Shown here one piece after another: positions 55,346 to 64,000 of a stretch of 64,000 nucleotides of DNA. The notes below the pieces were generated by a model. The model ran no database searches. It was not told the origin of the DNA and saw nothing but the letters and a program-made list of their open reading frames with translations. The translations under genes were made by a program, and so were the position numbers. Position 1 is the first letter of the stretch; the number at the start of each line of letters is the position of its first letter. The stretch is taken from NCBI GenBank assembly GCA_028023455.1, contig JAQFVV010012508.1:3343877-3407876 (forward strand). The letters are read 5' to 3'. The DNA comes from Epiperipatus broadwayi. Taxonomy: Eukaryota; Onychophora; Udeonychophora; Euonychophora; Peripatidae.

Positions 55346-56021
55346 TTTATTATTGCTATTATTTTTTTATGTTCCAATTAAAACAAAAATTATAAAATAA
55401 TTAGATGATTAAAAATTTCATTTATTATTATGAATTTTTATATTCATGTCATACTAAGTTGTCATCAAAAAATTTTAATTTTAACAAAACATCAAATTCA
55501 ATTTAATAAAAGAATTAAACTAATAATTACTGAAGTGTACTTCGAATAGAAAAATCAAAATATTAATATTTAATATTTTAAAAATGTATTTACATTGTAA
55601 AAATTACTATATTAATATTTAGTGTATTAAAATATAATGATTTAGAATTTCAAACTTAAATATTTTTTTATGATATAAATTTAAGTAGATTGTATAAGTA
55701 ATATATATGTTTCTTAAAATTTAAGCAGCAATTAATATTAATATATTGTGCATATTTTTTATATAACAAAAGAAAATATATTTATTTGGTATATTAATAT
55801 TGACAGGAAGTATTCCTTTTTTTTACTTTGAGTATAGCATTGATATTTAACACTGAGATGAAAAACAAAATATTAGACACACTTCATTTATTGTATTTAA
55901 GTTATATAGATTTATCATAATGATATATATACAAAAGGTAAGAGATAGAAGAGAAATGCAAGATGTTATTGTAGGCATATGATTTAAATATATATAATAT
56001 TTAAATACAAGTATATATACA
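55346..56021. other. Very AT-rich DNA, nothing recognised
   Basis: Almost pure A/T sequence without structure. Confidence 0.4.
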
Positions 56022-56135
56022 TAAACATTAAAAATCAGTCAATGCTTAGACAATCCCAATATCAGTAACAATCAACAATCTCAAACTATTGTCAAGACAA
56101 CCTCTTTTTAACAATAAAAGTGGAATCCTTAAGAA
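56022..56135 (+). mobile_element. FB-D single arm
   Basis: Matches the left arm of 43140-43395 and the arm at 41385 (aatcagtcaatgcttagaca, cccaatatcagtaacaatca, caagacaacctc, then aaagtggaatcc shared with 41385). Confidence 0.75.
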
Positions 56136-58059
56136 TATATATAGTCATGAATGAAAAAAATCATAGATTAATAAAAGGACAAGATTTGAGAACAAATAAG
56201 CCAGATTTTTCAGTTAGCTGATAAAGTTAAAATTTAGATTAATCCCCTAAGTCACCCTAAAAAATATATCTATAAAAAATTTCAAAAAATTTATGATGGC
56301 CCATTCACTATCATTCACCAATATGACAGTAATGCTTTTGTGCTGGCTAATGAAGAAATAGAAAATGGAACATACAATGCCTCCCTTTGAAACTTATCAA
56401 AGAGAACTTTAATGATGATGAGTAGGTAGTTTGGTAAGTTAAGGGTATAGGAAGTAAGGCTTATGGTACGTATGCTCATTGTGGCTTGAAAATATTTGTG
56501 ATTAAACCTTTTCTCTGAGGAGTCGGCCAAACTGCAGGTGTCCGCTTGCACTCAAAACCCCCATGTAAGTTGATGGTAAAGTACCAGTTGAAAAATATCC
56601 TGGGGTTACTATGGAGTAGCTAGTAGAAAGGAATTCCTAGTGAAATAATAATTATAAATTGTAAGTTAAAATAGAATGTTCAGTAGAGTTTTTTTGACAT
56701 TTGCAAAAAGCTATCCCAACCCAAGTGCCCCTGGTTAGCAACTATGTAGTGCACAATTTGATTCACAGTGTAATTTCAACATCTTTAAGAAATTAAAATA
56801 GGATTTAGTTAACACTTAGTCAATTTACTTCAGTATTGGAAATGATTTTAAACTTGGTAGCTCTATTATTTTGATCTCCAACTCATTATCCAGATTAACA
56901 TTTAACCAATGTACTTTAGTAGAAAGTTGTGATTGTGAACTTGCTTAATCTCTAGCTTATTGTTGAGATTATATGTAAAAGGGGAATATATGAAATTAAT
57001 GTTAATGTTTACTGTAGAAATAAAGTCTTTCAATATCAAAACTCTGAATTGACTTATTTTATTTCTAACCTGATGTGAAGGCAATGTATCCGTTGCAAAG
57101 CAAGATAAATAATTGACCACAAGGGTGGTTATTTCTGGGATAACAATTTTAATAAAAATGATATTAAAACAAAAAAAAGAGTAGACAAATAAATTTAAAA
57201 AAAAGAGAAAAATATTTTTTTTCATTTATAAATTAAAATTTTCTTATGTCATCTCCAAGACTAGAGTTCAAAGTTCAAAGGTCAGTTACTCAAACTTTAA
57301 AATAATTGATAACTGATTTTTTTTTCTTTCAAAATTTGTTTTATTTTGTTAAAATATCAATTTATAAAAGATTTATATTGTAACAAATATTTTTTTTATT
57401 ATTTTAAATAATAAAATTAACTAAAAAATAATAATTAGAAAGATGGTCAATATGGTTTCTTTATTTTTAAACAATGACAGTTTAAATAAAATGTGATTTC
57501 ATATTATTATTGAAAGCTCACATTCTTCCCAGGTTTCAATCTGTCTTTTGTTTTACAATCATCATTAGCCGCTAGTAGCAAGTTTATTTTTATTTACAGC
57601 CAAGTTATGAGCAAAAATAAATATTGTAAAATGATCATTATGGCTTAAGATGGCGAATTTCACCGAGTGTAAATCATTTACCCTGGCTTAATTTAACTTG
57701 GATTCATTATTTATTTTAGCCTGGTATGCGATCAGACTTGAATTGCCATTTCTAACTGGTGCTTAATCTACATTTTTTTTTTTAAAAAATTATGCTTACA
57801 AATAATTGTTAAATGAAAGTTCTCTCTCACGGAATATTTATTTTTAGAGAGGCGACAAGCTATGATCTAAGAAGATATGACCTTAATAAGTTGAATTTTC
57901 AGCTGCTAAAGAAATTAAAAATTTAATGTTTCTACATTCTTAAGTATGGATTTTCAGGGTCTTAAATACTGGAATAGACTCCATAATATAAAACAAACAA
58001 ATGAAAGAAAATGTTTTCCTGAAGGTTTGTGATGATGATGTTCTAGTTGTATTTTTATA
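56136..58059. other. Unassigned DNA
   Basis: No repeat family recognised. Minus-strand frames at 56315-56551 and 56902-57225 resemble no family I know; the latter is hydrophobic low-complexity sequence. Confidence 0.4.
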
Positions 58060-58320
58060 TTGGACTATTTCCATCATCTAATATATGTATTAAATGTTAT
58101 ATCTCATGTCTGGAAAAATTGAGTATTCATTTATATAATCTCTTTAAAGCGCATGTACATCGGCTTAATCGCTAATATTACTATTACATAAAAAACATAG
58201 CGCTATATAAAATAATATCTCATTATAAATGTCTTTAGAAAATTTTAACTTTATTTAAATATTCCAAATACATTCAACTATTAGTAATAGCACATCAAAC
58301 ATGTTAGTATATGCACAATA
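58060..58320. mobile_element. FB-F arm split by an FB-C fragment
   Basis: FB-F sequence (ggactatttccatcatctaa ... attaaatg) is interrupted at about 58110-58225 by an FB-C end (gagtattcatttatataatc, aaagcgcatgtacatcggct, agcgctatataaaata). It resumes with aatgtctttagaaaatttta and acattcaactattagtaata. A second case of nesting. Confidence 0.7.
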
Positions 58321-59066
58321 TTTCGAGAAGTATTAGTCTTCCTCTTCTTCGGGTATTGCGGGCCTGACCAGTGACAGTACTAGAATGGGATGTTTGGCAT
58401 AACAAAAAGGAATTTTAAACAGGAGACTTTCATAAAACTTTTAGTTTTTAAAAGTGTGATCACATTATGAATGGTAATATTTAACTACTCATTATTTTTT
58501 TCTAATTTCATGTTTTAACATTTTATATATGTCTTATTGTATAATAAATATTTTTTTGTTAGTTATTAATCTGGTATTATATTTCTCATCTCATAAGTTC
58601 TTACCATTTAAATAATAAATTAAATTTTATAATAGCTAGGGAGATATGAGCTAATATTCTACTGAATTAGTCATGGTATTGTTTAATAATACTGTTGGGG
58701 TAGAATATCCTCCTATGAATTTCCCAGTTTTGAGATAGCATCTGATTTTAAACCAACTATAAATTCGTAATCCATAGAGGATCTAATTTTCCTTAAATTA
58801 TCTATGAGTGATTAATGGTCTGGAAATATGACATAGTCTGTAATATTTTTATTACTATAGATACATCTGGTCATTAGTAAGATTTATGATTGAATTAAAT
58901 TATATTTTTTACTCCTATCTTGTTTCATTTCTGTTATTTGGATTAAAGTATGAAATCGCAAAGATATCTTTTATTATTAAGCATTAACTTTTTATATACA
59001 TAGGATTATTATAATTTGTGCTTAACCTTAGCTTTGATTATCTCTCTTGCAAAGTAGCAGGATTGT
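58321..59066. other. Unassigned, with a hammerhead-like hairpin
   Basis: At 58318-58380 the minus strand reads GCAAUA, CCGAAGA, a hairpin (GAGGAAG/CUUCUC), GAAA and UAUUGUGC, with the outer strands complementary. It looks like a hammerhead without stem III and with U4 changed to C. Nothing else is recognised. Confidence 0.4.
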
Positions 59067-59213
59067 TACAATATATATATATGAAAAACAAAATCAAGTT
59101 AAAAACTTGTTAACGCTTGTATTTATGTCAACAGATGGCGTTCTACCAAAAACACCGTCAAGCGTATTTCGTTTACATATACGTCAGAGAATGCATTCAC
59201 TATCTCTAACTTT

Positions 59214-59273
59214 AATTCCACTTTCAGATCATGATTTCAAGCTATTTGCTATCGTCAGTGAAAGACAGGAATA
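59214..59273 (-). ncRNA. Type I hammerhead ribozyme, family D (left arm)
   Basis: On the minus strand: AUUCC, UGU, CUUUCA, CUGACGA, stem II AGC-AAAUA-GCU (closed by U-U), GAAA, stem III AUC-AU-GAU, C at the cleavage site, UGAAAG (perfect 6-bp inner stem I with CUUUCA), then GGAAU, which pairs with AUUCC. Predicted cleavage is between 59227 and 59226. Confidence 0.7.
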
Positions 59274-59961
59274 AGAACTAGATCTAAACACAAACTCTGA
59301 GCGTTTATGAAACAGTTTCTATTCAGCTTGCAAGCGTGAATTTTTTAGACACGTTAATGTCTTTGAACTCAGCATAGCAAGCCAGATAGCTACATGGGTC
59401 TGATATCAGTTCAGCATCACCACATAGTAGAAGCAATATATATCATTGCAAGAAAGACCTCAAAGGTACATTTATGAAAAACAAAATCAAGTTAAAAACT
59501 TGTTAACGCTTGTATTTATGTCAACAGATGGCGTTCTACCAAAAACACCATCAAGCGTATTTCGTTTACATATACATCAGAGAATGCATTCACTATCTCT
59601 AACTTGAAATTATGATCTGAAAGTGGAATTAAAGTTAGTGAATGCATTCTCTGACGTATATGTAAACGAAATACGCTTGACGGTGTTTTTGGTAGAACGC
59701 CATCTGTTGACATAAATACAAGCATTAACAAGATTTTAACTTGATTTTGTTTTTCATAAATGTACCTTTGAGGTCTTTCTTGCAATGATATATATTGCAG
59801 AGGCTTCTACTATGTGGTGATGCTGAACTGATATCAGACCCATGTAGCTATCTGGCTTGCTATGCTGAGTTCGAAGACATTAACGTGTCTAAAAAATTCA
59901 CGCTTGCAAGCTGAATAGAAACTGTTTCATAAACGCTCAGAGTTTGTGTTTAGATCTAATT

Positions 59962-60025
59962 CTTATTCCTGTCTTTCACTGACGATAGCAAATAGCTTGA
60001 AATCATGATCTGAAAGTGGAATTAA
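59962..60025 (+). ncRNA. Type I hammerhead ribozyme, family D (right arm)
   Basis: Identical core and helices to the left-arm copy, in inverted position: CUUUCA, CUGACGA, AGC/GCU, GAAA, AUC/GAU, UGAAAG. Predicted cleavage follows 60010. The inner block A copy at about 59605-59640 keeps only the 3' half (GAAAUUAUGAUC then UGAAAG). Confidence 0.7.
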
Positions 60026-60120
60026 AGTTAGAGATAGTGAATGCATTCTCCGACGTATATGTAAACGAAATACGCTTGACGGTGTTTTTGGTAGAATGCC
60101 ATCTGTTGACATATATATAT

Positions 60121-60985
60121 AGATTGTTATAATAAAGAGTAGATTGAGGAGATAATATTCATGTAAATACAAATAATCTTTATCTTTGATGTTATTAAGA
60201 AATTTTCAATTACTACTAATTAACAATCTCTGAGGCTAAAGCAGTTTTTTTCATTATTCTATAATAGTTGCTTTGTTGGAGTTTTTTGTTGAAGTAAAAG
60301 AAGTCCTTCTTTATTTAAACCCAAGTTCTTATATGGATTTAAACCCAGAGAGCTATTTTATAGGTGCAAGAATGTGAAAGAATAGCATCTTTCTTTACAT
60401 TTTCAAATAATATTTTTAACTTCTTCAGAGAGTTGTATATATTGAATTAAATATTTCCATGGATTGTTATTATAATAAATAGAAATTATGAGATAATATC
60501 CATGTAAATAGATATAACTTTTAACCTTTGATATTACCAATAAATTATCTCTTACTACCAATTGAAAATCCTTGAGGCTAACCCAGTTTTTTCATTAACC
60601 TATAATAACTCTTATGTTGGAGTTTTTGGTTAAAGTAAAAGGGATCCTCTTTTACTTTAAACCTAAGTTCATTTGTAGATTTAAAATATTATTTGCAGAA
60701 TGACAAGAAAAATACTATTCCTCCACATTCTCACACCTGTAAAAAATAGCTTTCTGGGTTTAAATTCAAAAATGAAAACTTGGGTTTGAAGTAAAAGAGA
60801 ATCTCTTTTATTTTGACAAAAACTCCAACAAGAGCTATTATAGGTTAATGAAAAAACTGATGTAGCCTGAGAGATTGTTAATTAATAGTATTTGATAATT
60901 TCTTAGTGATATCAAAGGTTAAAGATTATTTCTATTTACATGGATATTATCGTTTCGTTTCTAATCTTTATTATGTATATTTATT
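60121..60985. mobile_element. FB-J foldback with an extra direct arm
   Basis: Arms 60462-60700 and 60725-60985 are inverted copies (gagataatatccatgtaaat, cctttgatatta, aggctaacccagttttttca, ttggagtttttggttaaag). A third copy (60121-60430) precedes in direct orientation. The family's gattgttataata start also lies at the right edge of FB-I, so FB-I appears to be inserted at or beside an FB-J end. No ribozyme core. Confidence 0.75.
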
Positions 60986-61907
60986 TCATTCTGCTCTTGT
61001 TTTTAAATAGTGGAGATTTATAACTGATCTTCTATATAAGTTTTAAAATTGTTATTTAAAAGCCAAGTTATTTCATTGATTTGTATACATTATATTTTAT
61101 GTTATACAGAATTTAGAAATACTAAAAGACAAATATTTTTTACACTCTTAATGCCATTTTGACAGGAAGTCCTTCACATCTTTATATTTTAATAAGTAAT
61201 TTATGTAAATGATATGTAAAAATTGAATTTTTAATTTCATATATTTAATATTGCTAAATGTTATAATTCAGTAATTTTTAATTAACTATTTTATTTTTAT
61301 TTGTGTTATTAGAAATATTTGCTACTGTGAAAAGATTTAGATTTATTTTTCTTTAGCGATTCGTTTACATTATGGTTAATTACTGCATGAGAATGTATTA
61401 TATTATTGATAAACGGACAAAAAGACTTTTATAATATAAAGTCGTAAATTGTCTTTTATAAGTATATTTTTAAATTTTACATTTTCAATCTCTTTAATTT
61501 ATTTTCTAATGTTAGCGATTCTTAGAATAGTAAATAATATTTACGAATTAATTTCAAGCAGTTTTGAACTAACTTTATTTTTGATTAGGAAAATAAATTT
61601 TATCTGTTTAGATAATAACTGTCTCATTTATAAAAGCTAATGCATTATTAATTATAAATTGTAAAGTTTAGTTTAAAGATTTAAAAAATGTCTAAATAAA
61701 TCGATCATTTTAACTTCGTGCAGTTGTAATTATAAAGGGAATTTATTGCATCTTTGTTATTTTTATTATATTCATTTTTATTTGAATTATTAACTGATTG
61801 ATAATATATTTTTTATTAGTTTAAAATAAGACATATTTTATTAAGTTACTAAAGTCTTAATACATCTATTAAATTCCTATCACACAAAAAAAACTCATTA
61901 TAAAATA
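60986..61907. other. Unassigned AT-rich DNA
   Basis: Nothing recognised. Confidence 0.4.
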
Positions 61908-62225
61908 ATAACTGAAATACAGGCTGAGAATCACAGCCTCAGGATGGCCTTTAAGTGTTCCATTATCAGATTTTCAATTGGATGGACGGTTGAAGAGTTG
62001 GAGTGTGAGTGGATTGATGAACATTGGCTATCTTAAAATATATCTGAGCAGTTATTGCATATATGTGTAGAGATGATAATCTGGACCAACTGATGATTTC
62101 TGGTTTAGCATGAAATACGTATATTGGTGATTATTTATCTTTTCGACACATATGTGTTCAAGTGTATCAGTGTTGCGAGATAGGGTGGACAGTCTGTACT
62201 AATAAGCTTGTATTTCAGTTATTAC
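61908..62225 (-). mobile_element. FB-A unit 1 of a tandem pair
   Basis: Starts ataactgaaatacaggctga, then enters the inner FB-A blocks (ccattatcagattttcaatt, gatggacggttgaagagttg) and runs to a terminal aagcttgtatttcagttatt, which is the inverse of its own start. Internal sequence is shortened compared with unit 2. Confidence 0.8.
62081..62132 (+). ncRNA. Type I hammerhead ribozyme, family A
   Basis: CCAA, CUGAUGA, UUUCU-GGUUU-AGCAU (one mismatch), GAAA, AUACGUAUA, UUGG. Core complete, stem I CCAA/UUGG perfect. Confidence 0.55.
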
Positions 62226-62652
62226 ATAGTAGAGATGTCTTCCCATCCCTCGTATATGTATTAAATGGATTATGGCCTCCCATGAGGGGTCATATTGACT
62301 TTAGGTCAACATGGGCATGACAAGAATTTCGGCCTCATGGTGGCCTTTGAGCATTCCATCATCATCATATTCTCAATTGGATGGGTGGGTGAAGAGTTGG
62401 AGTGTAGAGTGAATTGAAGCCTGTCCATTAAAGTATAAAGATTGGCTATCTTAATATATATCTGAGCACTTATTGCATATATGTATAGGGATGATAATCT
62501 GAACCAACTGATGATTGCTAGTTTAGCATGAAATACGTATATTGGTGATTATTTATCTTTTCGACATATATATGTTCAAGTGTATCAGTGTTATGAGATA
62601 GAGTGGAGAGTTGTGGGTCGTGTGAAAGTCTGTGCTCATATACCCTATATAT
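62226..62652 (-). mobile_element. FB-A unit 2 of a tandem pair
   Basis: Complete unit, the inverse complement of 32592-33056 in content: it starts atagtagagatgtcttccca and ends gtctgtgctcatataccc. It is in the same orientation as unit 1, so two ribozymes stand in direct repeat 418 bp apart. Confidence 0.85.
62499..62550 (+). ncRNA. Type I hammerhead ribozyme, family A
   Basis: CCAA, CUGAUGA, stem II UGCU-AGUUU-AGCA (closed by U-U), GAAA, AUACGUAUA, UUGG. Core and stem I are intact. Confidence 0.6.
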
Positions 62653-62699
62653 TATTATAAAATGAATAAATTAGTTAGTAATAACTTTATTGTATTAAA

Positions 62700-62915
62700 T
62701 CATTAAACATCTCATGATCACCTAAGATCTAGGTGCAGTGCTCTCAGATCCAAAGCTTCCCACTAATGAATGCCATGAGCTAGAAACTAGTCTGGAGATA
62801 TTGGATGAGTAGGCACTAGATAGGGATTTTATGCACAAGCTTTCTGACATCCATTGATTACTCTGGCTTGCACTGAGTAGCACTACTGTATGGAGAGTTT
62901 TGCCTGTTTTTTAAC
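62700..62915 (-). mobile_element. FB-B single arm
   Basis: Begins with the outer acatctcatgatcac block, jumps directly to ctaagatctaggtgcagtgc, and runs through the ribozyme site (62749-62805, CUAAUGA: G5 lost) to the outer end gtagcactactgtatggaga. The missing central block indicates internal deletion. Confidence 0.8.
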
Positions 62916-63654
62916 TTTATTGTACTTAGAAATTATTATAAAGTTTGCTTTGTTATATAAAAATAAGAGGTATATTCATTAATTTTATATAGTATTTAAA
63001 TAACATATATTACGATAAATATTGTGCTGTATAAAAAATAATTTTTTATCAATGTATTTAGATTCTAAATTATTATATATAAATTGTAGGCGGCTAAAAA
63101 GGAGATAAATTCTCCCTTCTGTAATATTTGAATTAGGTTTGTACAATTCAAACATCATTTAAAAAATCAGGTATATGATAGACATAATGCATGGTAAGTA
63201 AATATTGGCTTATATATAGATACAGCTGAAGAACAAGTAAATTAACTTGTTCTTTAAAATCTTTGCTTACAGATGAGGGTGAGACATGTTAATTAATATT
63301 AAGCAACATATGTTAAGATTAATTAACTTCCGAATATATTAACATATATTGTTAAAATTACAATTAATAAAATAAATCTGGATAATTATTAATAAAAATT
63401 TACTTATTTGATTTTCTAAATATTTCCACAAGCACTAGATTTGATTGAATTCAGAACCATATATGTTTGATGGCATTCAAACATTTTTATATCTATTCTC
63501 CTACATCTGCAAGCACACAAGAATGCACATAAAGAATATCTTTTAAATATAATATTGAATAATATGATTTACTGGAAATAGTTTTCCAATTTATATAAAT
63601 TATTTATAATCATTCTGTTTATCATTGTTGTAAAGATATTTTGATTATTTTATA
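62916..63654. other. Unassigned AT-rich DNA
   Basis: Nothing recognised. Confidence 0.4.
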
Positions 63655-64000
63655 TATGCAATGCGATTTGCTGTGACTTCTCCTTCATCAAAATCAGAGA
63701 TCTCTCAGCCACTGTGCTCAGAGAAACTTGTTAGTCGCCTTGCTTCCCTTTCCATTCCCAACTCTAAGTTTTTTTCCATATTCTTCTCTATTCTGCTCTA
63801 TCCCATTTTTGCAACATCATCTTTGTCCTCTCTATGGTCTTTATATCTGGATCTACCTTATCCTTTTCCAAACCAAGCATAAAAAACAAGAAACCACTTT
63901 CTGTATAATCACTTTGTTTATATTTATTTTCCCACAACTTCATTATTTGTTGTAAGCATTTACATTCTATTAGCAGATATCTAACATTTTTCATGCTTTC
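63655..64000 (-). pseudogene. LINE 3' fragment, same family as 10.6 kb
   Basis: Minus-strand frame 63788-63994 reads LLIECKCL, ENKYKQSDYTES, FFMLGLEKDK and LQKWDRAE, matching residue by residue the frame at 10718-10984. It continues past the window edge, so it may be longer upstream. The CCHC cysteines before H are outside the frame or lost. The 3' part contains a ctgagcacagtggctgagag block absent from the other copy's tail region, so the two copies have different 3' ends. Confidence 0.7.

Larger units (their letters stand above)
59067..60120. mobile_element. FB-I: 1.05 kb nested palindrome
   Basis: Two arms of about 530 bp meet near 59605. Each arm is built as block A, spacer B, block A, so the whole reads A-B-A then the inverse. 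Block A starts tatgtcaacagatggcgttc, and the copies at 59108, 59517, 59713 (inverse) and 60111 (inverse) are nearly identical. Spacer B has an agcttgcaagcgtgaatttt block and a ctacatgggtctgatatcag block in both arms. Arms differ at only a few percent of sites, so it is young. One ribozyme is found in each outer block A. Open frames of 69-89 codons sharing LPKTPSSVFRLHI are translations of block A. Confidence 0.9.

Overview
This 64 kb window is AT-rich, repeat-dense metazoan DNA, most likely from a mollusc (a cephalopod is plausible). That attribution rests on the overall repeat style only and is an inference. I see no host gene exon I would defend, no functional rRNA or tRNA gene, no CRISPR array and no operon. 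Nearly all recognisable content is transposable-element sequence: non-LTR retrotransposons, a mariner relic, a Penelope-like relic, very short tRNA-derived SINEs, a processed pseudogene, long inverted-repeat (foldback) elements, a 125-bp satellite and large trinucleotide arrays.

Layout. 0-6 kb: mostly unassigned, with a 29-bp minisatellite and a dead mariner transposase. 6-12 kb: a foldback element, two mini-SINEs with target-site duplications, a 3' RTE fragment, a Penelope/GIY-YIG-like relic and a LINE 3' end. 12-21 kb: tandem repeats, a large palindrome, an RTE copy with the geometry of a twin-primed 5' inversion, a processed pseudogene, and a 125-bp satellite with alternating monomers. 21-35 kb: foldback families and mini-SINEs. 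35.7-38.8 kb: a decayed LINE sandwiched between trinucleotide arrays. 39-47 kb: foldbacks and a 2.9 kb segment bounded by 145-bp inverted repeats. 48-51.2 kb: the best preserved element, an RTE-clade LINE with endonuclease and reverse transcriptase and one frame break. 51-64 kb: unassigned DNA, nested foldbacks, a 1.05 kb palindrome and a second LINE 3' end.

Most interesting observation. Four sequence-unrelated repeat families each carry a type I hammerhead-ribozyme core: a CUGANGA box, a hairpin, GAAA, a very short stem III, a cleavable NUH and a paired stem I. Family A (13021-13075 and others) and family B (17958-18016, 40751-40813, 40156-40216) lie in arms of foldback elements. Family C is a single copy at 24234-24296. 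Family D occurs once in each arm of the 59067-60120 palindrome. Two family B copies differ by base-pair-preserving double changes in two helices, which argues that the RNA structure was maintained. Penelope-like elements and retrozymes are known hammerhead carriers, and inverted pseudo-LTRs are known for Penelope-like elements, so I infer that these are non-autonomous Penelope- or retrozyme-like elements. Several copies have a broken core.

Foldback families are labelled FB-A to FB-J here for convenience; the labels are mine.
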